DNA of 64,000 bases from Triplophysa rosa (GCF_024868665.1 NC_079900.1:4240608-4304607); one strand, 5' to 3'. Shown: positions 10,709 to 21,904, counted from the stretch's first letter. Notes: generated by a model from the letters alone, not told the origin. Program-made: numbers and translations.

Positions 10709-13700
10709 ATCACCAAAAAGCTGGCTGGTGGCATTGGGGACACAGCTGCATGGATGACCAATATTGGCAATGAGCTCGGCCAGGTTTTGAACAGTGTTTT
10801 GACAACAGGTGAAGGCGCAGGACTGGAGGAGCTGTGCCAGGGCGTCGTCAGACGCTACCAGAATGCTGGCGAGCCAGAGCCTGAGGTCATCTATGTTGAC
10901 CGGGATTGCTGTAGTCAGTCAGGTGGGATTTTCAAATGACTACTTTATCAAACATGCATTGCAATATATTTTACAAAAGTTAATATAAAAGTTTCCCTTT
11001 TCCTATTGTTGATGGTAATTATTATTATTACAGTCAATGGAATGTAATTGCAATAATTAAACTATAATGACTGGAAACTTTGTTGAAATTAAATCAAATG
11101 CATGCTTTTTGATTGCCAGGTGCACCTGCGGTGCTAAATCTTTTTCGACCATGGAAGTTCATTGTAAGGCTAGATATCTTCCATTTTATGAGAAGATTCA
11201 ACTGTGGTCTTACTACAGAGCACCACCCTCTCTATGGTGCCTTTTGTTCAAAACTTTCCTCCTGTATCTTTGAGTGGGATCAAGAGGATTTGGAAGAATT
11301 TAAGGCAGCCAAAAGAGGGGAGTGGAAGAGCAGCCATGGTGGACAGGCTCCCACTGAGGTACAGCTCATAGCCAGCATCAGCCCAGGTGAACTGGCAAAG
11401 CACTGTAGGAGACGGACGCGCAAGGCTGAGGAGGTCCGGACCATGATTTCAGGGCTGCTGGAATCAGTGTGGGAGCTAACTGACACTACAGGGCTTCGCC
11501 TGGTTAACCCTGACAGCATGCACCATGTCTGGTAGATGCAACAAAAACACCTTGAGTGCATCCAGGACCCTCCACATGTAGAGTTGTACACAAAGACGGG
11601 GACACTCCAGAAAGGTGGCAAAGTCCTAAACGTGCTTAGGTGTGGCAGGGGGTCATCCTCGCTGGAGAGTTTTCACCGCCACCAGTGTGCCTTCATTCCT
11701 GGTAAATTCTAAATGTTAAATTGCAGTGTGTTCTATAGATATTTTAGTTCAAAAGNATTGCTATTGTTGTCAGCATTATAGAAGTAGAACCCTGGGTACT
11801 AACTGGATTTGGCTTGTTTTCATGAAATTTACTTTTACTGTTCTATAACTGTCATTAAATTTGTATGTCCTCAGTTTAAAATAATTGCTGACTGAATTTG
11901 TGCATTTTTATTCTTAGGATGGAGATGCAATGCCATGCACACACAAATGTACATGTTAGTGGGGGCCTCAAGGTGGAACATGAGCCGGGCAAAAGAAGCT
12001 GTATATGTGGTGGGAGCCTCAACACTCAGGACATCCGATGTCTGTTTAATGTCTCATTTAAACAACATGAGCCAACGGGTCCTTGGTCAGGCTTTGATGC
12101 CAGAATTCACCCCTCTGGGAAAACCCACTGGTAAGATATCTCTCAGCAATGCTGAGCATTGGAATATTCTTCTCTATCTCCTGTGTGTGTGTCCTCTCCC
12201 CATTAGCAATGTCTTTATTATGATTATTATTATTAATATACTATTTACTAAATTATTTCAGGGGAGCGCATTGCAGTGGAGTACCTGTTGGCCCAGTCCA
12301 ATAGAGGCGACCAGTTGATTGCACACCTCCTTGACATGCCTGAAGTCTCCCCAGAGGATCCTGAAGATGAAATTGACACGACTGTGTGCCATGCAGCTGA
12401 CCTTAGGGCTGATGACTCTGGCCCTCAAGTAGCTGTCGTGGAGGCCAGCTGTCAGGTGGGTGACACTGGACCCAAATCCCCTGATGAGGAGGTCACTGAG
12501 GAAGAGGAGAATGACACTGCAAGTCCTAGCACATCAGGCCAGGTAATGTTGCTATCCTGTTCTATCTTTTACTTAAAAAAATGTATCTGGTGCAATGCAA
12601 AACACCTATTCTCAACTGTGTGTAAAATTAAAATACATGAAAGTAGAATGCAAAATAATTACTACAACACTATATATTTATTGGACTGTGGTTGGCATTT
12701 TTTCTCAATTTTCAGAGAAAACAGCGTGATTCCAGAGGTGTCTCTGGCTGGGGGGCAGTTGATGCCCTGGCAGCCTACCTGGTTGGCCTAAAGAGAATGA
12801 TCACTGCCTTGTCATCACAAGAGGAGGCCAACATAGTCCAGCTGTACATGGCTCTACATGCCATGGACAAGATGCCATCAAAATATAGCCAGAGAGTTAA
12901 GAAGAAGACTTTGCCAGGACCTTGGAGAGCGTCCAGGAAGCGGAGTGGCTCTGCTCCAGGACAGCAGGCCGCAGAGAGGTAATTTGACTATTTGGATCTT
13001 CACTTGTTTATAACCCAGTATACAGTCCAGATTATATCATCCTTCTTTTCCATAGACTGTTCATGACTCATGGGCAGGCAGCTCAGAACCCTGAAGTGCA
13101 CAGGGTATGTGAATGTGTTTGCCTACGGCTTTTAAAAGAGTGTCAGCAAGCACGGAACAGGCCCAAGGACACACAAGGAAAATCTCTGCCAATACCACAA
13201 TCTATTGTGGTGGTGTACAGCCACTTAAAACAGCTGCTGGAGGACAGCAGAGTGGTTCTAGGACAGACTAACCTGGTTATGGTCCCAATAAACACCACTA
13301 CTGTCTCCTCGTGGTGAGTTTTCTTTTATGCAGTACTTTTATACAATCACAGTTAGGGGTGTAATGGTACGAATATGCGTACCGTTACACCACTAATCAC
13401 AGTAGTATATCAAGATTGTACTTCATGTACATGCTTCTTGCTTACTAGGNTGTATTCATACCGAACCGTCACAGGCAACATTCCAAATATAGTCATCATT
13501 CCTATGGCCTACTCCCTTCGAAGGGCAGAGCCATGGAATTTAGATTTTGGAGTGAACAGGGCATTTGCGTCCCATTATGTAGACGTTTGGTATGCACTTG
13601 GCAAAGGAAGCGACATAATTTCCTCATTATCTTCAGCTGGCATGTTCACGTGAAAACGAAGCATTGTGTCCGTCAGCAGATGTCGCTATTTTAATGGCAT

Positions 13701-14947
13701 AACTTACGCATTTGCAATTAAACATACATTTTATATTTTAAAAAGTATTTAAAATATTCTATAATAAAATATAAACACTAATATATATATAAACATTTTA
13801 AAAATGTATTGTTTATTTGCAAAGAGTTAGCTTTAATGCTTAAGTTATGCCATTAAAACAACGACATCTGCTGACGGACACAATGCTTCATTCTCACGGG
13901 AACATGCCAGCTGAAGATAATGAGGAAATTACGTCGCTTCCTTTGCCAAGTGCATACCAAACGTCTACATAATGGCACGTAAATGCCCTGTTTACTCCAA
14001 AGTGTAAACTCCAAGGGCTCTGCCCTTCGAAGGGAGTAGGGCATAGGAATGATGACTTCATTTGGAATTTTCCTCGTGACGGATCGGTACGAATATGCGT
14101 ACCGTTACACCACTAATCACAGTAGTATATCAAGATTGTACTTCATGTACATGCTTCTTGCTTACTAGGTAAAGACAATGGGCTATAATTCATTAAAATG
14201 TATAACTTAAGATGATAAATGTTTCTCTTGCAGGCTACTAAGAAGACAGAAACGTGTGGACATAGACATGCTGCTGCAGGGTACTGAACTGCCCAAATAA
14301 TTATATTTGGCAAAAGAGTCACTTCCTGAAGTGCGCACACTTCCAGCTGTACCTGCACAGCATGGGCATGAGGCCATGGTATTTGTGGAGCCAGCAAATC
14401 AGGAGGGAGAGGCCTTTATTCGTAAGCGTGTCTCCAATAGGTGCCCACTGCCCACCACTCCTCCTGGATCTTACACAGCATGTCCCATATACCCACCACA
14501 CTTTGCATTCCCCCCTGGGTACTACCCACCCTTTCCCAGCTACCCACCAGATCTTCCAGTGCCTCATTCTACCCAATTTATGCCCAATCCTCAATTCCAT
14601 CCCCCACCCCAATTCCATCCCCGCCCCAATTCCAGACCCCTCCCCAGTTCCGGCCACTTCCCCAGTTCCAGGCGCCTGATAACCTGCCACCACAAACTTG
14701 TCTCTCTACTCAACCCAGGCAGCGCACATGGAGAAGGCAGAAATCTGCCCAAGAGGATGAGGAGCGAGTGGCTAGGGGTGAACCACAACGGAATCGACTT
14801 GCAAAGGATATTTATCACTATATCTGCAAGCAGTGTGGGCTGGCAAAAAATAAGACAACTGGCCACACTCAGCTGAAGGGCCGGTGGTATTGTCCAGCCT
14901 CAGGCCTCTCGATTGCACAGTGGAGGGAGAATGTACAAGCTCTTTGA
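10709..14947 (+). pseudogene. Transposase-like multi-exon gene of the fish DUF6729-associated type, decayed
   Basis: Seven GT-AG exons join in phase: 10709-10922, 11120-11701, 11918-12130, 12262-12542, 12716-12978, 13056-13313 and 14234-14947. The encoded protein shows ITKKLAGGIGDTAAWMTNIG, then YVDRDCC, LDIFHFMRRF, HCRRRTRKAEEVRTM and SLESFHRHQCAFIPG. The spaced D, D and E fit an RNase H-like transposase core (MULE-like by my reading; inference). An acidic linker, a WLLRRQKRVDIDMLLQG segment, a proline/tyrosine-rich region and a C-terminal zinc ribbon (CKQCGLAKNKTTGHTQ...WYCP) follow. I recognise this arrangement from multicopy uncharacterised teleost proteins. Breaks: in-frame TAG at 11533, TAA at 14298, and a frameshift near 14600-14650 in the proline-rich part. 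N-terminal exons are not visible upstream. An n lies in intron 2 (11756). Confidence 0.75.
13354..14115. mobile_element. hAT-type MITE in the last intron (misassembled at its left end)
   Basis: Termini are TAGGGGTGTAATGGTACG and, inverted, TAGTGGTGTAACGGTACG, flanked by 8-bp duplications ATCACAGT (13346-13353 and 14116-14123), the hAT signature. The interior is a long palindrome (arms about 13500-13690 and 13860-14045). There is no transposase. About 80 bases of the right end plus flanking intron are also present at 13368-13449, ending at the n at 13450, which looks like an assembly join rather than biology. Confidence 0.8.
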
Positions 14948-15071
14948 TTTTTTTTCGTTTTATATATTGCAGTTATGTATATTGTGCTATGTGTGTTGTG
15001 CTGTGAACATTTTGTTTTTACTTGCCGTGTTAATTTGTTAATTTGCAGTGTTTGTAAAAAAGAAAGACATA
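14948..15071. other. AT-rich 3' flank of the transposase-like gene
   Basis: T-rich sequence with no gene seen; it probably contains the 3' UTR of the preceding pseudogene. No AATAAA was noticed. Confidence 0.4.
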
Positions 15072-15143
15072 ACTCTTGTGGTGTAATAGTAACACATCCA
15101 TCCTTTGGGTGGAAGAATCCAGGTGCAAGTCCTGGCAAGAGTG
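15072..15143 (+). ncRNA. Unclassified tRNA-like cloverleaf
   Basis: Seventy-two bases fold into a complete cloverleaf: 7-bp acceptor (ACTCTTG/CAAGAGT), 4-bp D stem (GTGT/ACAC), 5-bp anticodon stem (TCCAT/GTGGA) with loop CCTTTGG, 5-nt variable loop, and 5-bp T stem (CCAGG/CCTGG) with loop TGCAAGT. The anticodon position reads TTT (Lys). Normally invariant bases are off: C33 instead of T33, G55 instead of T55, and no GG in the D loop. It does not match any nuclear tRNA I know. It may be a tRNA-derived repeat head or a primer-region fragment of a retroelement. Confidence 0.5.
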
Positions 15144-15341
15144 TGTGGTGTGTTTGTCAGATCAGTATTTTTTATTTTAAGTTTTTATTATAAATTGTAT
15201 AGTCAAAAATCAATCAAACCCTTTACTTAAATCCTTTGTGAGCATTCAAGAACTATAATATAGTCATTTTGTTTCTTTCTTTCTTTCCCCCTTCCCCCTC
15301 TCTTTTCCCTTTCTTTCCCCCTTGTAGCAGTCCATTTTGCC

Positions 15342-15423
15342 CTGTTTTTGGCCGAGTGGTTAAGGCGATGGACTAGAAATCCATTGGGGTCTCCCTGCGC
15401 AGGTTCGAATCCTGCTGACTACG
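15342..15423 (+). tRNA. tRNA-Ser(AGA) pseudogene
   Basis: From TGGCCGAGTGG onward this matches tRNA-Ser (anticodon AGA, long variable arm, B box GGTTCGAATCC), ending CTGACTACG. The 5' acceptor strand, normally GTAGTCG, is replaced by CTGTTTT, so the acceptor stem cannot form. It lies right after a polypyrimidine run. Confidence 0.85.
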
Positions 15424-15846
15424 GCTGCTTTTCTTTAGGTGTTCGCTTTGTCGGCCGTACAGTTTCGCGAGCCGCTTTGTTGCTTTAACCCAAGTCGGTA
15501 GCATGGGATGAACAGAGAGTGAGAGAACACTATGCAGCCCTTTATAGACTCCCACATGTTTGTTTCGAGCAGCTCTGTTACAGATGGAAAGTGTTCCTGA
15601 TATAACCAGCCTAATGGCTGGTTGCCAGTACGCTCGCCTGCTTTTGCTCAAAGTGCAGCTGACACGCTCTCTCTGCTTTTTGTAAATGCGTCTTTCATGC
15701 GGGATTCCATCAAAACTGTGTAACGAGCACCAGAAGGATATAGAAGCACTTGTCAGCTGTTGTACCTGGTCCGCGTGAACTTGCGGCTGTACAGCCATCT
15801 GAGAGATACAGTGGCGTAAAACGGCCTGCAGAAGCTGAGATCCTGT

Positions 15847-15928
15847 AGTAGCGTGGCCGAGCGGTCTAAGGCGCTGGATTAAGGCTCCAGTCTCTTCGGA
15901 GGCGTGGGTTCAAATCCCACCGCTGCCA
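15847..15928 (+). tRNA. tRNA-Leu(AAG)
   Basis: An 82-base gene with anticodon AAG, the leucine long variable arm, A box TGGCCGAGCGG and B box GGTTCAAATCC. The acceptor starts AGTAGCG instead of GGTAGCG, so the first base pair is lost. Otherwise it is identical to the copy at 21823. Confidence 0.9.
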
Positions 15929-16324
15929 ATCTGCCAGTTAGTGCACAGGCTGAGCTGTGCCTTTAATTCTCATCTCACTTTCATGTACCTGCAGACCATC
16001 TGAGCCAAATGGGCCTGTACAGGGTGGCTCGATAAGGGGGATGCAACTGCGGCTAGGCTCACCTCCAGGGACAGGGTTGATTAACCGAGCATTGAGAAGT
16101 TACGCAGAGCTCTTATGCCTGGGCCTCACTGAAATATTTTTAAAATCTTATTAGAGTTTCTGACGGTGCGCCGTGTTGTGACGAAGACAGCGCAACCCAC
16201 ACGCGATCGGATTACCAAACAGTTCTGACTGTGAACCACGGTCTATGCTGTGAACACAAGAAATCTCGCAAACTCTCTGGAGACTTCAGAATACGTTTTT
16301 TCTTTTATTGCACTGTATGTTTAT

Positions 16325-16360
<36 letters not shown>

Positions 16361-16743
16361 AATATAGTACACATTCAACGTAAACCAATGTGTACATATA
16401 ACCTTTAATGTGATTTACAAATGTTTGCTTTGCAGGAACCTTTAAGGAAATCACGGGCAAAAAAAGACCAAAGAAAAGCTGTCAGGGCAGTTTTTAAAAC
16501 ACGTCTGACTTTCACTTACCTGCCAACTCCCAGAGCCACATTATCCGGTTCAGGTGTACTTGATGATCAGCAATCTACAGGTGGCATCGCCTCCAGAGAA
16601 AGGACTGAACGCCCCTGCATCAGAAAGGTGCACATAACACTAAGCAGACAGAACCCTGTGAATTACTGACTGTCTGCGAAACGTTGTCGGGGCCTAATGT
16701 CAAACACAATGGTGGAAACGGCCCGCAGAAGATGCCTTTTCGA

Positions 16744-16825
16744 GGTAGTGTGGCCGAGCGGTCTAAGGCGCTGGATTTAGGCTCCAGTCTCTTCGGAGGC
16801 GTGGGTTCAAATCCCACTGCTGCCA
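16744..16825 (+). tRNA. tRNA-Leu(TAG)
   Basis: GGTAGTG acceptor, leucine variable arm, anticodon TAG, intact A and B boxes. The 3' acceptor strand reads TGCTGCC, giving wobble pairs but a closed stem. Likely functional or recently so. Confidence 0.92.
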
Positions 16826-16992
16826 GTGGATCTGTGCTCCACTTGGAGCGTATTTTTTCATTTACCTCCAGAGCCACATTAGCTGGTTCAGGTGTGCTCG
16901 ATGAGGGATGAACCTGCACTCACCTGCCGTACTGAACACCTCCCACTCACCCTTGAGGGCCTACACCAAGAACTTTTTGCACACCATCACGA

Positions 16993-17005
16993 GCCCGGAT
17001 AGCTC
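16993..17005 (+). other. 5' fragment of tRNA-Lys
   Basis: Only the first ~13 bases of a tRNA-Lys (GCCCGGATAGCTC) remain, followed by unrelated sequence. The flanks match those of the complete tRNA-Lys at 20784, so this is a truncated duplicate. The same fragment is at 22979. Confidence 0.6.
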
Positions 17006-17189
17006 TACCTGTTTGCGCTTTCGGCTGTGTACTACGTCCAATCAGGACAAGCTTTTTCATTTTTGCTCGTTCTCCTGCTTCATCTTTGCGAGGATTCCCT
17101 GGCCGTCGATTCCCTGCGTCGTATCTTCTTTGCTGAGCGAATTGCGTCCCCTGCTTCATCTTTGCGAGGAATTAAAGAATTAGTCTTGC

Positions 17190-18030
17190 GAATAATTAAG
17201 GTGTTTTTTGCGTTACGATCACGAACTTGATGTGCTGGCATCCTGCAGCACTTTTCCTGTCACTGTCTTTTAAGATGAGCTACATTAACATTAATAACAA
17301 ATGCATATATTTTTAACATTTTACAAAGTTTTTTTTGTGTTCTATTGCGACTGTGATGTGCTACTACAGCACTTCTTATGTTACTGTTATACTGTCTCCT
17401 GTGATGAACTAAATTACTTGAACGACAATAAAACATTTGTGGATTTTAATTTTTCAGTGTGCTTCAAGACGTGTTTTAAATAATGAATGTGTTTTTAGTG
17501 TTATGATCGCAATTTTGATGTGCTGGCAACATGCAGCACTTTTCGTGTCACTGTCTTTTAAGATGAGCTACAGTAACAGTAACAACAAATGCATATATGT
17601 TTAACATTTTCTCGTGTGTTATGATTCTTTAAGTTATTTTTAGTGTTCTATCGTGATCGTGATGTGCTAGTGTACAGCACTTCTTATGTTACTGTTATAC
17701 TGTCTCCAATGATTAACTACATTAACAACATCAACAGATGCTTATAGTTTTAACTGTTTTCTCAAATTCTATGATGCATTACGTTGCTTACCCTTTAGAT
17801 GGAAAAACCATGGTTTTACTACAGTTAAAACCAAAAAAACATGGTTACTGTAGTAAAACCATGGTTTTGCCCTGAGTAATCAATGTGCCAAAAAACCATG
17901 GTTACTACACTTGTACCACAAAAAAAACATGGTTAATTTTCGTATAGTGTTATGATCAATTGCTATCTTGATGTGCTTAAAAACTGCAGCACTTCTGATG
18001 TTACTGTCTCCTATGATGAACTAACAGTTA
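17190..18030 (+). repeat. Diverged tandem repeat with conserved small hairpin, copy 1
   Basis: Five or so diverged units (near 17205, 17345, 17510, 17660, 17965) share a GATGTGCT...AGCAC(T/A)T core followed by GTCACTGTCT or GTTACTGT. In each the flanks GTGCT and AGCAC can pair around a variable loop. A palindromic CCATGGTT cluster lies at 17800-17935. No coding potential was seen. The block is repeated at 23180-24020. Confidence 0.6.
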
Positions 18031-18266
18031 TAATAACAACACTAATACTGTAGATTCGTGTATTTTTAGCTTTCAGTGTGCTTTAATGTGTTTTTTATAT
18101 CATTATCGATCATGATACTGGTGTGTTGTTGTTAAGAGTGTGTAACTGTGTTTCTATAATTATAGAACACAGAGTAATAAGTAGTCAAGTCATGGGCTAG
18201 TGTTATGTTACTAATCAGTGTATGTAATCAGTAATTCTAATTCTAAACATGCTTCAAATGTTTCAG

Positions 18267-18575
18267 AGATGTCTAAAAAGTCACACAAGGCCTTCGGGGA
18301 CGATGAGTGGATGTTCAGTCTGCGACGGTTTGCCAGCACAGGGGTTTGGCCCTCTGAAGCTGGCAACAGACCTGCTCCCCGTCAGAAGAAGTGGTTTGAA
18401 CTCTTTCAGAGGGTAAGTACTGACAAAAGTTAATGAGAAAACATGCTTAAACCCATTTAACCTAACCTAGAGGTCTTTATTTGCACAGATAGATAAATGT
18501 CCAATGCAGGTCCGTGGCCAGGCAACACTTTTTGGTGGACCACAGAAATGCCTTTGTGGATTCCACACGCCTAAG
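18267..18575 (+). pseudogene. FASTGVWPS-type gene, first two coding exons (copy A)
   Basis: Exon 1 (18267-18412) begins at acceptor TTTCAG, with the ATG at 18269 (MSKKSHKAFGDDEW...RRFASTGVWPS...NRPAPRQKKWFELFQR) and donor GG|GTAAGT. Exon 2 (18489-18575) encodes IDKCPMQVRGQATLFGGPQK, then CLCGFHTPK, and ends AAG|GTATGC. The cysteine-containing second exon could be a small zinc-binding unit (inference). The first residues after DDEW differ from the other copies (MFSL instead of MSRL). No later exons follow before the next duplication, so this copy is truncated. The family is a multicopy uncharacterised teleost gene type. Confidence 0.65.
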
Positions 18576-19367
18576 GTATGCATGTCAGACGTTCAGGTAT
18601 TCATCTCTTTCATGTCACGTCACCCTCCTGTGAGTGAGATCTGGAGTGTAGTGGAGTTAATGGTACTTCTCGAAAAAGCACTTAATGATTAACCATTTGG
18701 AGTAGCTGGCAAAGCTTGGCGGTTCATGTACTCTACTGTGTGGGTGTCTGGCAAAATTCGTCTAAACTCTCCTGTTCCTTTCAGGATCACTAATCTGGTC
18801 AGTACGTTAACACTATGCATCCATTACACACATACACTACATCCGCACCTTCTCCTATTTAGCTGTTGTTTTGCCCTTTGACGTTATTGTTTAAATATAA
18901 CTAAGTGTTTATTCTTTCTTTTTTTCTCTTGTATGGATGCATATGGACGTGGATCTGTTTCGTTGGAACGGAAATAGGATGACGCGTTTGTTTGGGGTTT
19001 TTTGTTTTTGTTTGTTTGTTTTTGGATTTCCATATTTCGTTTTTTGCTGTGGTTTGCTTTTGGTTACCGTGTGGTGTTAACTCTTACTTCCTTGCACGGA
19101 AGATGACTGTGCTGGGCTGTTTTCCCCTTGGACATTTGTATATATTTGTTTTGGACAGTTTAAAATAAACCATGAAAACTAAATGCGTCTGGGATTTTGA
19201 CTTTTGGGGAAATTAATGTAACTGGTGGTTTGCTATCCGGGATATTGTGATTTTGTGACGGGATTCATCCTGTCTGGCACCTGAACAACTGTAATTTAAA
19301 TTTTTTTTTTTTCCTCTAAAGGTTATAAGTGTACGGGTATTATATTATATAGTGTTTGGATTGATTG
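18576..19367. other. Gene-free stretch, possible retroelement remnant
   Basis: T-rich sequence with an AATAAA near 19165 and a (TTTG)n-like run near 19005. It is not present in the other copies of the surrounding unit, so it is an insertion or an alternative flank. No ORF or clear LTR boundary is supported. Confidence 0.3.
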
Positions 19368-19437
19368 TGACCACTTGGTTTAGTGGTTAGAGCCACTCGC
19401 TTCTCCGCGGGAGTCCTGAGTTCAAGACCCGTAAACG
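19368..19437 (+). other. tRNA-like sequence with Pol III boxes and terminator
   Basis: There is a perfect A-box match TGGTTTAGTGG, a near-perfect B box AGTTCAAGACC about 35 bases later, and a run of at least eight T immediately downstream (19443). The acceptor and T stems do not pair, so this is a decayed tRNA or a SINE head rather than a tRNA gene. Confidence 0.4.
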
Positions 19438-19661
19438 TGACTGTTTTTTTTTCTGAAATAAGGCGGCCACGTTACAGAGTGGCCGCCACTCTGTTGAACT
19501 TCCGCTCGGCGATTGGCTGCAAATTTTGAAGCGCTCTCCCCCTAATGGCTACGAATGTTGAACGCTGCAACGCGATTGGCCGCAAATGTTGAAGCGCTCC
19601 CACGCGATTGGCTGTGAGTTCAACATTCTTCAACATTTTGCCGGACGATCCTTCGGCAGCT

Positions 19662-19716
19662 GGCGTTCAAGGCTCCAGTCTCTTCGGAGGCGTGGGTTCA
19701 AATCCCACCGCTGCCA
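19662..19716 (+). tRNA. Hybrid half tRNA-Leu (pseudogene)
   Basis: The left flank and first bases (CTGGCGTTCA) are the same as those preceding the tRNA-Leu(CAG) halves at 43799 and 57547. From the anticodon loop onward the sequence is tRNA-Leu(AAG) (AGGCTCCAGTCTC... to CCGCTGCCA). The 5' half of the tRNA is missing. Confidence 0.75.
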
Positions 19717-20120
19717 ATCTGCCAGTTAGCGCACAGGCTGAGCTGTGAGGGCAGCCTTTAATTCGCATCTCACTTTCATGTACCTGCAGACCATCTGAGC
19801 CAAATGGGCCGGTACAGGGGGGCTCGATAAGGGGGATGCAACTGCGGCTAGGCTCACCTCCAGGGACAGGGTTGAATAACCGAGCATTGAGAAGTTATGC
19901 ATAGCTCTTATTCCTGGGCCTCACTAAAATATATTTTTAAATCTTATTAGAGTTTCTGCCGGTGCGCCGTGTTGTGACGAAGACAGCGCAACCCACACGC
20001 GATCGGATTACCAAACAGTTCTGACTGTGAACCACGGTCTATACTGTAAACACAAGAAATCTCGCAAACTCTCTGGAGACTTCAGAATAAGTTTTTTCTT
20101 TTATTTCACTGTATGTTTAT

Positions 20121-20155
<35 letters not shown>

Positions 20156-20573
20156 ATAAATATAGTACACATTCAACGTAAACCAATGTGTACATATAAC
20201 CTTTAATGTGATTTACAAATGTTTGCTTTGCAGGAACCTTTAAGGAAATCACGGGCAAAAAAAGACCAAAGAAAAGCTGTCAGGGCAGTTTTTAAAACAT
20301 ATCACGAGCAAAAAAAGACCAAAGAAAATCTGTCAGGGCAGTTTTTAAAACACGTCTGACTTTCACTTACCTGCCAACTCCCAGAGCCACATTATCCGGT
20401 TCAGGTGTACTTGATGATCCGCAATCTACAGGTGGCATCGCCTCCAGAGAAAGGACTGAACGCCCCTGCATCAGAAAGGTGCACAGAACCCTAAGCGGAC
20501 AGAACCCTGTAAATTACTGACTGTCTGCGAAACGTTGTCGGGGCCTAATGTCAAACACAATGATGGAAACGGC

Positions 20574-20643
20574 GCGCGGTCTAAGGCGCTGGATTTAGGA
20601 TCCAGTCTCTTCGGAGACGTGGGTTCAAATCCCACCGCTGCCA
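20574..20643 (+). tRNA. tRNA-Leu(TAG) pseudogene
   Basis: It starts within the D loop (GCGGTCTAAGG) and continues through anticodon TAG to GCTGCCA. The acceptor and first A-box bases are deleted relative to the copies at 16744 and 22730, so it lacks an internal promoter A box. Confidence 0.85.
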
Positions 20644-20783
20644 GTGGATCTGTGCTCCGCTTGTAGCGTAGTTTTTCATTTACCTCCAGAGCCACATTAG
20701 CTGGTTCAGGTGTGCTAGATGAGGGATGAACCTGCACTCACCTGCCGTACTGAACACCTCCCACTTGTTGCACAACTTCACTA

Positions 20784-20856
20784 GCCCGGATAGCTCAGTC
20801 GGTAGAGCATCAGACTTTTAATCTGAAGGTCCAGGGTTCAAGTACCTGTTCGGGCG
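20784..20856 (+). tRNA. tRNA-Lys(TTT)
   Basis: A 73-base gene with acceptor GCCCGGA/TTCGGGC, anticodon TTT, A box TAGCTCAGTCGG and B box GGTTCAAGTAC. One T-stem pair is lost (A at position 61). Probably functional or nearly so. Confidence 0.9.
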
Positions 20857-21108
20857 ATGGCGAAGTCGCCTTTACCTTGTGAGCTTTTCGGGCCCGCCCT
20901 CTGTGAAAAGAAATGAAAAGAAAACGTTTGCTCTTGAGTTGGAGTCGACATATGGGCTTTGAGCAGGATTTAATCGAGCTTTGCTTCAGCTGCCGTACTG
21001 GCATGCACCAGAAATTCCTTGAGACCTCAGCAAAACCTGCCAATCCCCTCCCTGCAGATGTAGTCAAGAAGTCCTGCTAGCGCAGCTTTGCCATAGGCCC
21101 GGTGGCTT

Positions 21109-21180
21109 GCCGTGATCGTATAGTGGTTAGTACTCTGCGTTGTGGACGCAGCAACTCCGGTTCGAATCCGAGTCACGGCA
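21109..21180 (+). tRNA. tRNA-His(GTG)
   Basis: A 72-base gene with acceptor GCCGTGA/TCACGGC, anticodon GTG in a CTGCG stem, and B box GGTTCGAATCC. All stems close. Confidence 0.95.
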
Positions 21181-21317
21181 GGACACCACGTGCTGTGTTT
21201 GTGTCGTTGATGTGATCCTGCCTGACCCTTTTTGACGTCTCCATTACATCGACGGTTAAGCTGCCGGCTCGTCCCTCTTAGCCGCACAAGTTAAGCCCAG
21301 AGGGCACCAAACCCGTT

Positions 21318-21399
21318 GTAGTCGTGGCCGAGTGGTTAAGGCGATGGACTTGAAATCCATTGGGGTCTCCCCGCGCAGGTTCAAACCCTGCCGACTACG
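21318..21399 (+). tRNA. tRNA-Ser(TGA)
   Basis: An 82-base gene with acceptor GTAGTCG/CGACTAC, anticodon TGA, serine long variable arm and B box GGTTCAAACCC. It occupies the place of the Ser(AGA) pseudogene of the upstream duplicate, so the two diverged in anticodon after or before duplication. Confidence 0.95.
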
Positions 21400-21822
21400 G
21401 CTTCTCTGCTTTAGGCGTTCGCTTTGTCGGACGAACAATTTCGCGAGCCGTTTTGTTGCTTTAACCCAAGTCGGTAGCATGGGATGAACAGAGAGCGAGA
21501 GAACACGATGCAGCCCTTTATAGACTCCCACGTGTTTGTTTCGAGCGGCTCTGTTACAGATGGAAAGTGTTCCTGATATAACCAGCCTAATGGCTGGTTG
21601 CCAGTACGCTCGCCTGCTTTTGCTCAAAGTGCAGTTGACACGCTCTCTCTGCTTTTTGTAAATGCGTCTTTCATGCGGGATTCCATCAAAACTGTGTAAC
21701 GAGCACCAGAAGGATATAGAAGCACTTGTCAGCTGTTGTACCTGGTCCGCGTGAACTTGCGGCTGTACAGCCATCTGAGAGATACAGTGGCGAAAAAGGG
21801 CCTGCCGAAGCTGCAGTCCTGT

Positions 21823-21904
21823 GGTAGCGTGGCCGAGCGGTCTAAGGCGCTGGATTAAGGCTCCAGTCTCTTCGGAGGCGTGGGTTCAAATCCCACCGCT
21901 GCCA
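21823..21904 (+). tRNA. tRNA-Leu(AAG)
   Basis: A complete 82-base gene with acceptor GGTAGCG/CGCTGCC, anticodon AAG, and intact A and B boxes. This is the best-preserved Leu(AAG) in the window. Confidence 0.95.

Larger units (their letters stand above)
15342..18600 (+). repeat. Direct duplication, copy 1 (Ser/Leu tRNAs plus FASTGVWPS exons)
   Basis: This ~3.3-kb block (Ser tRNA, spacer, Leu-AAG, (TG)n, Leu-TAG, Lys fragment, hairpin repeats, two exons) recurs almost base for base at 21318-24560, about 5.98 kb downstream. A shorter copy of its middle lies at 19672-20760 and a copy of its end at 25188-25880. (TG)n lengths differ between copies, at 16328, 20130 and 22306. Confidence 0.9.

Noticed and set aside
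15373..15798. Antisense open frame across tRNA-Ser and its spacer (also at 21256-21774 and 29204-29428)
   Set aside because: It runs through a tRNA gene and duplicated spacer; conservation reflects recent duplication, not protein selection.
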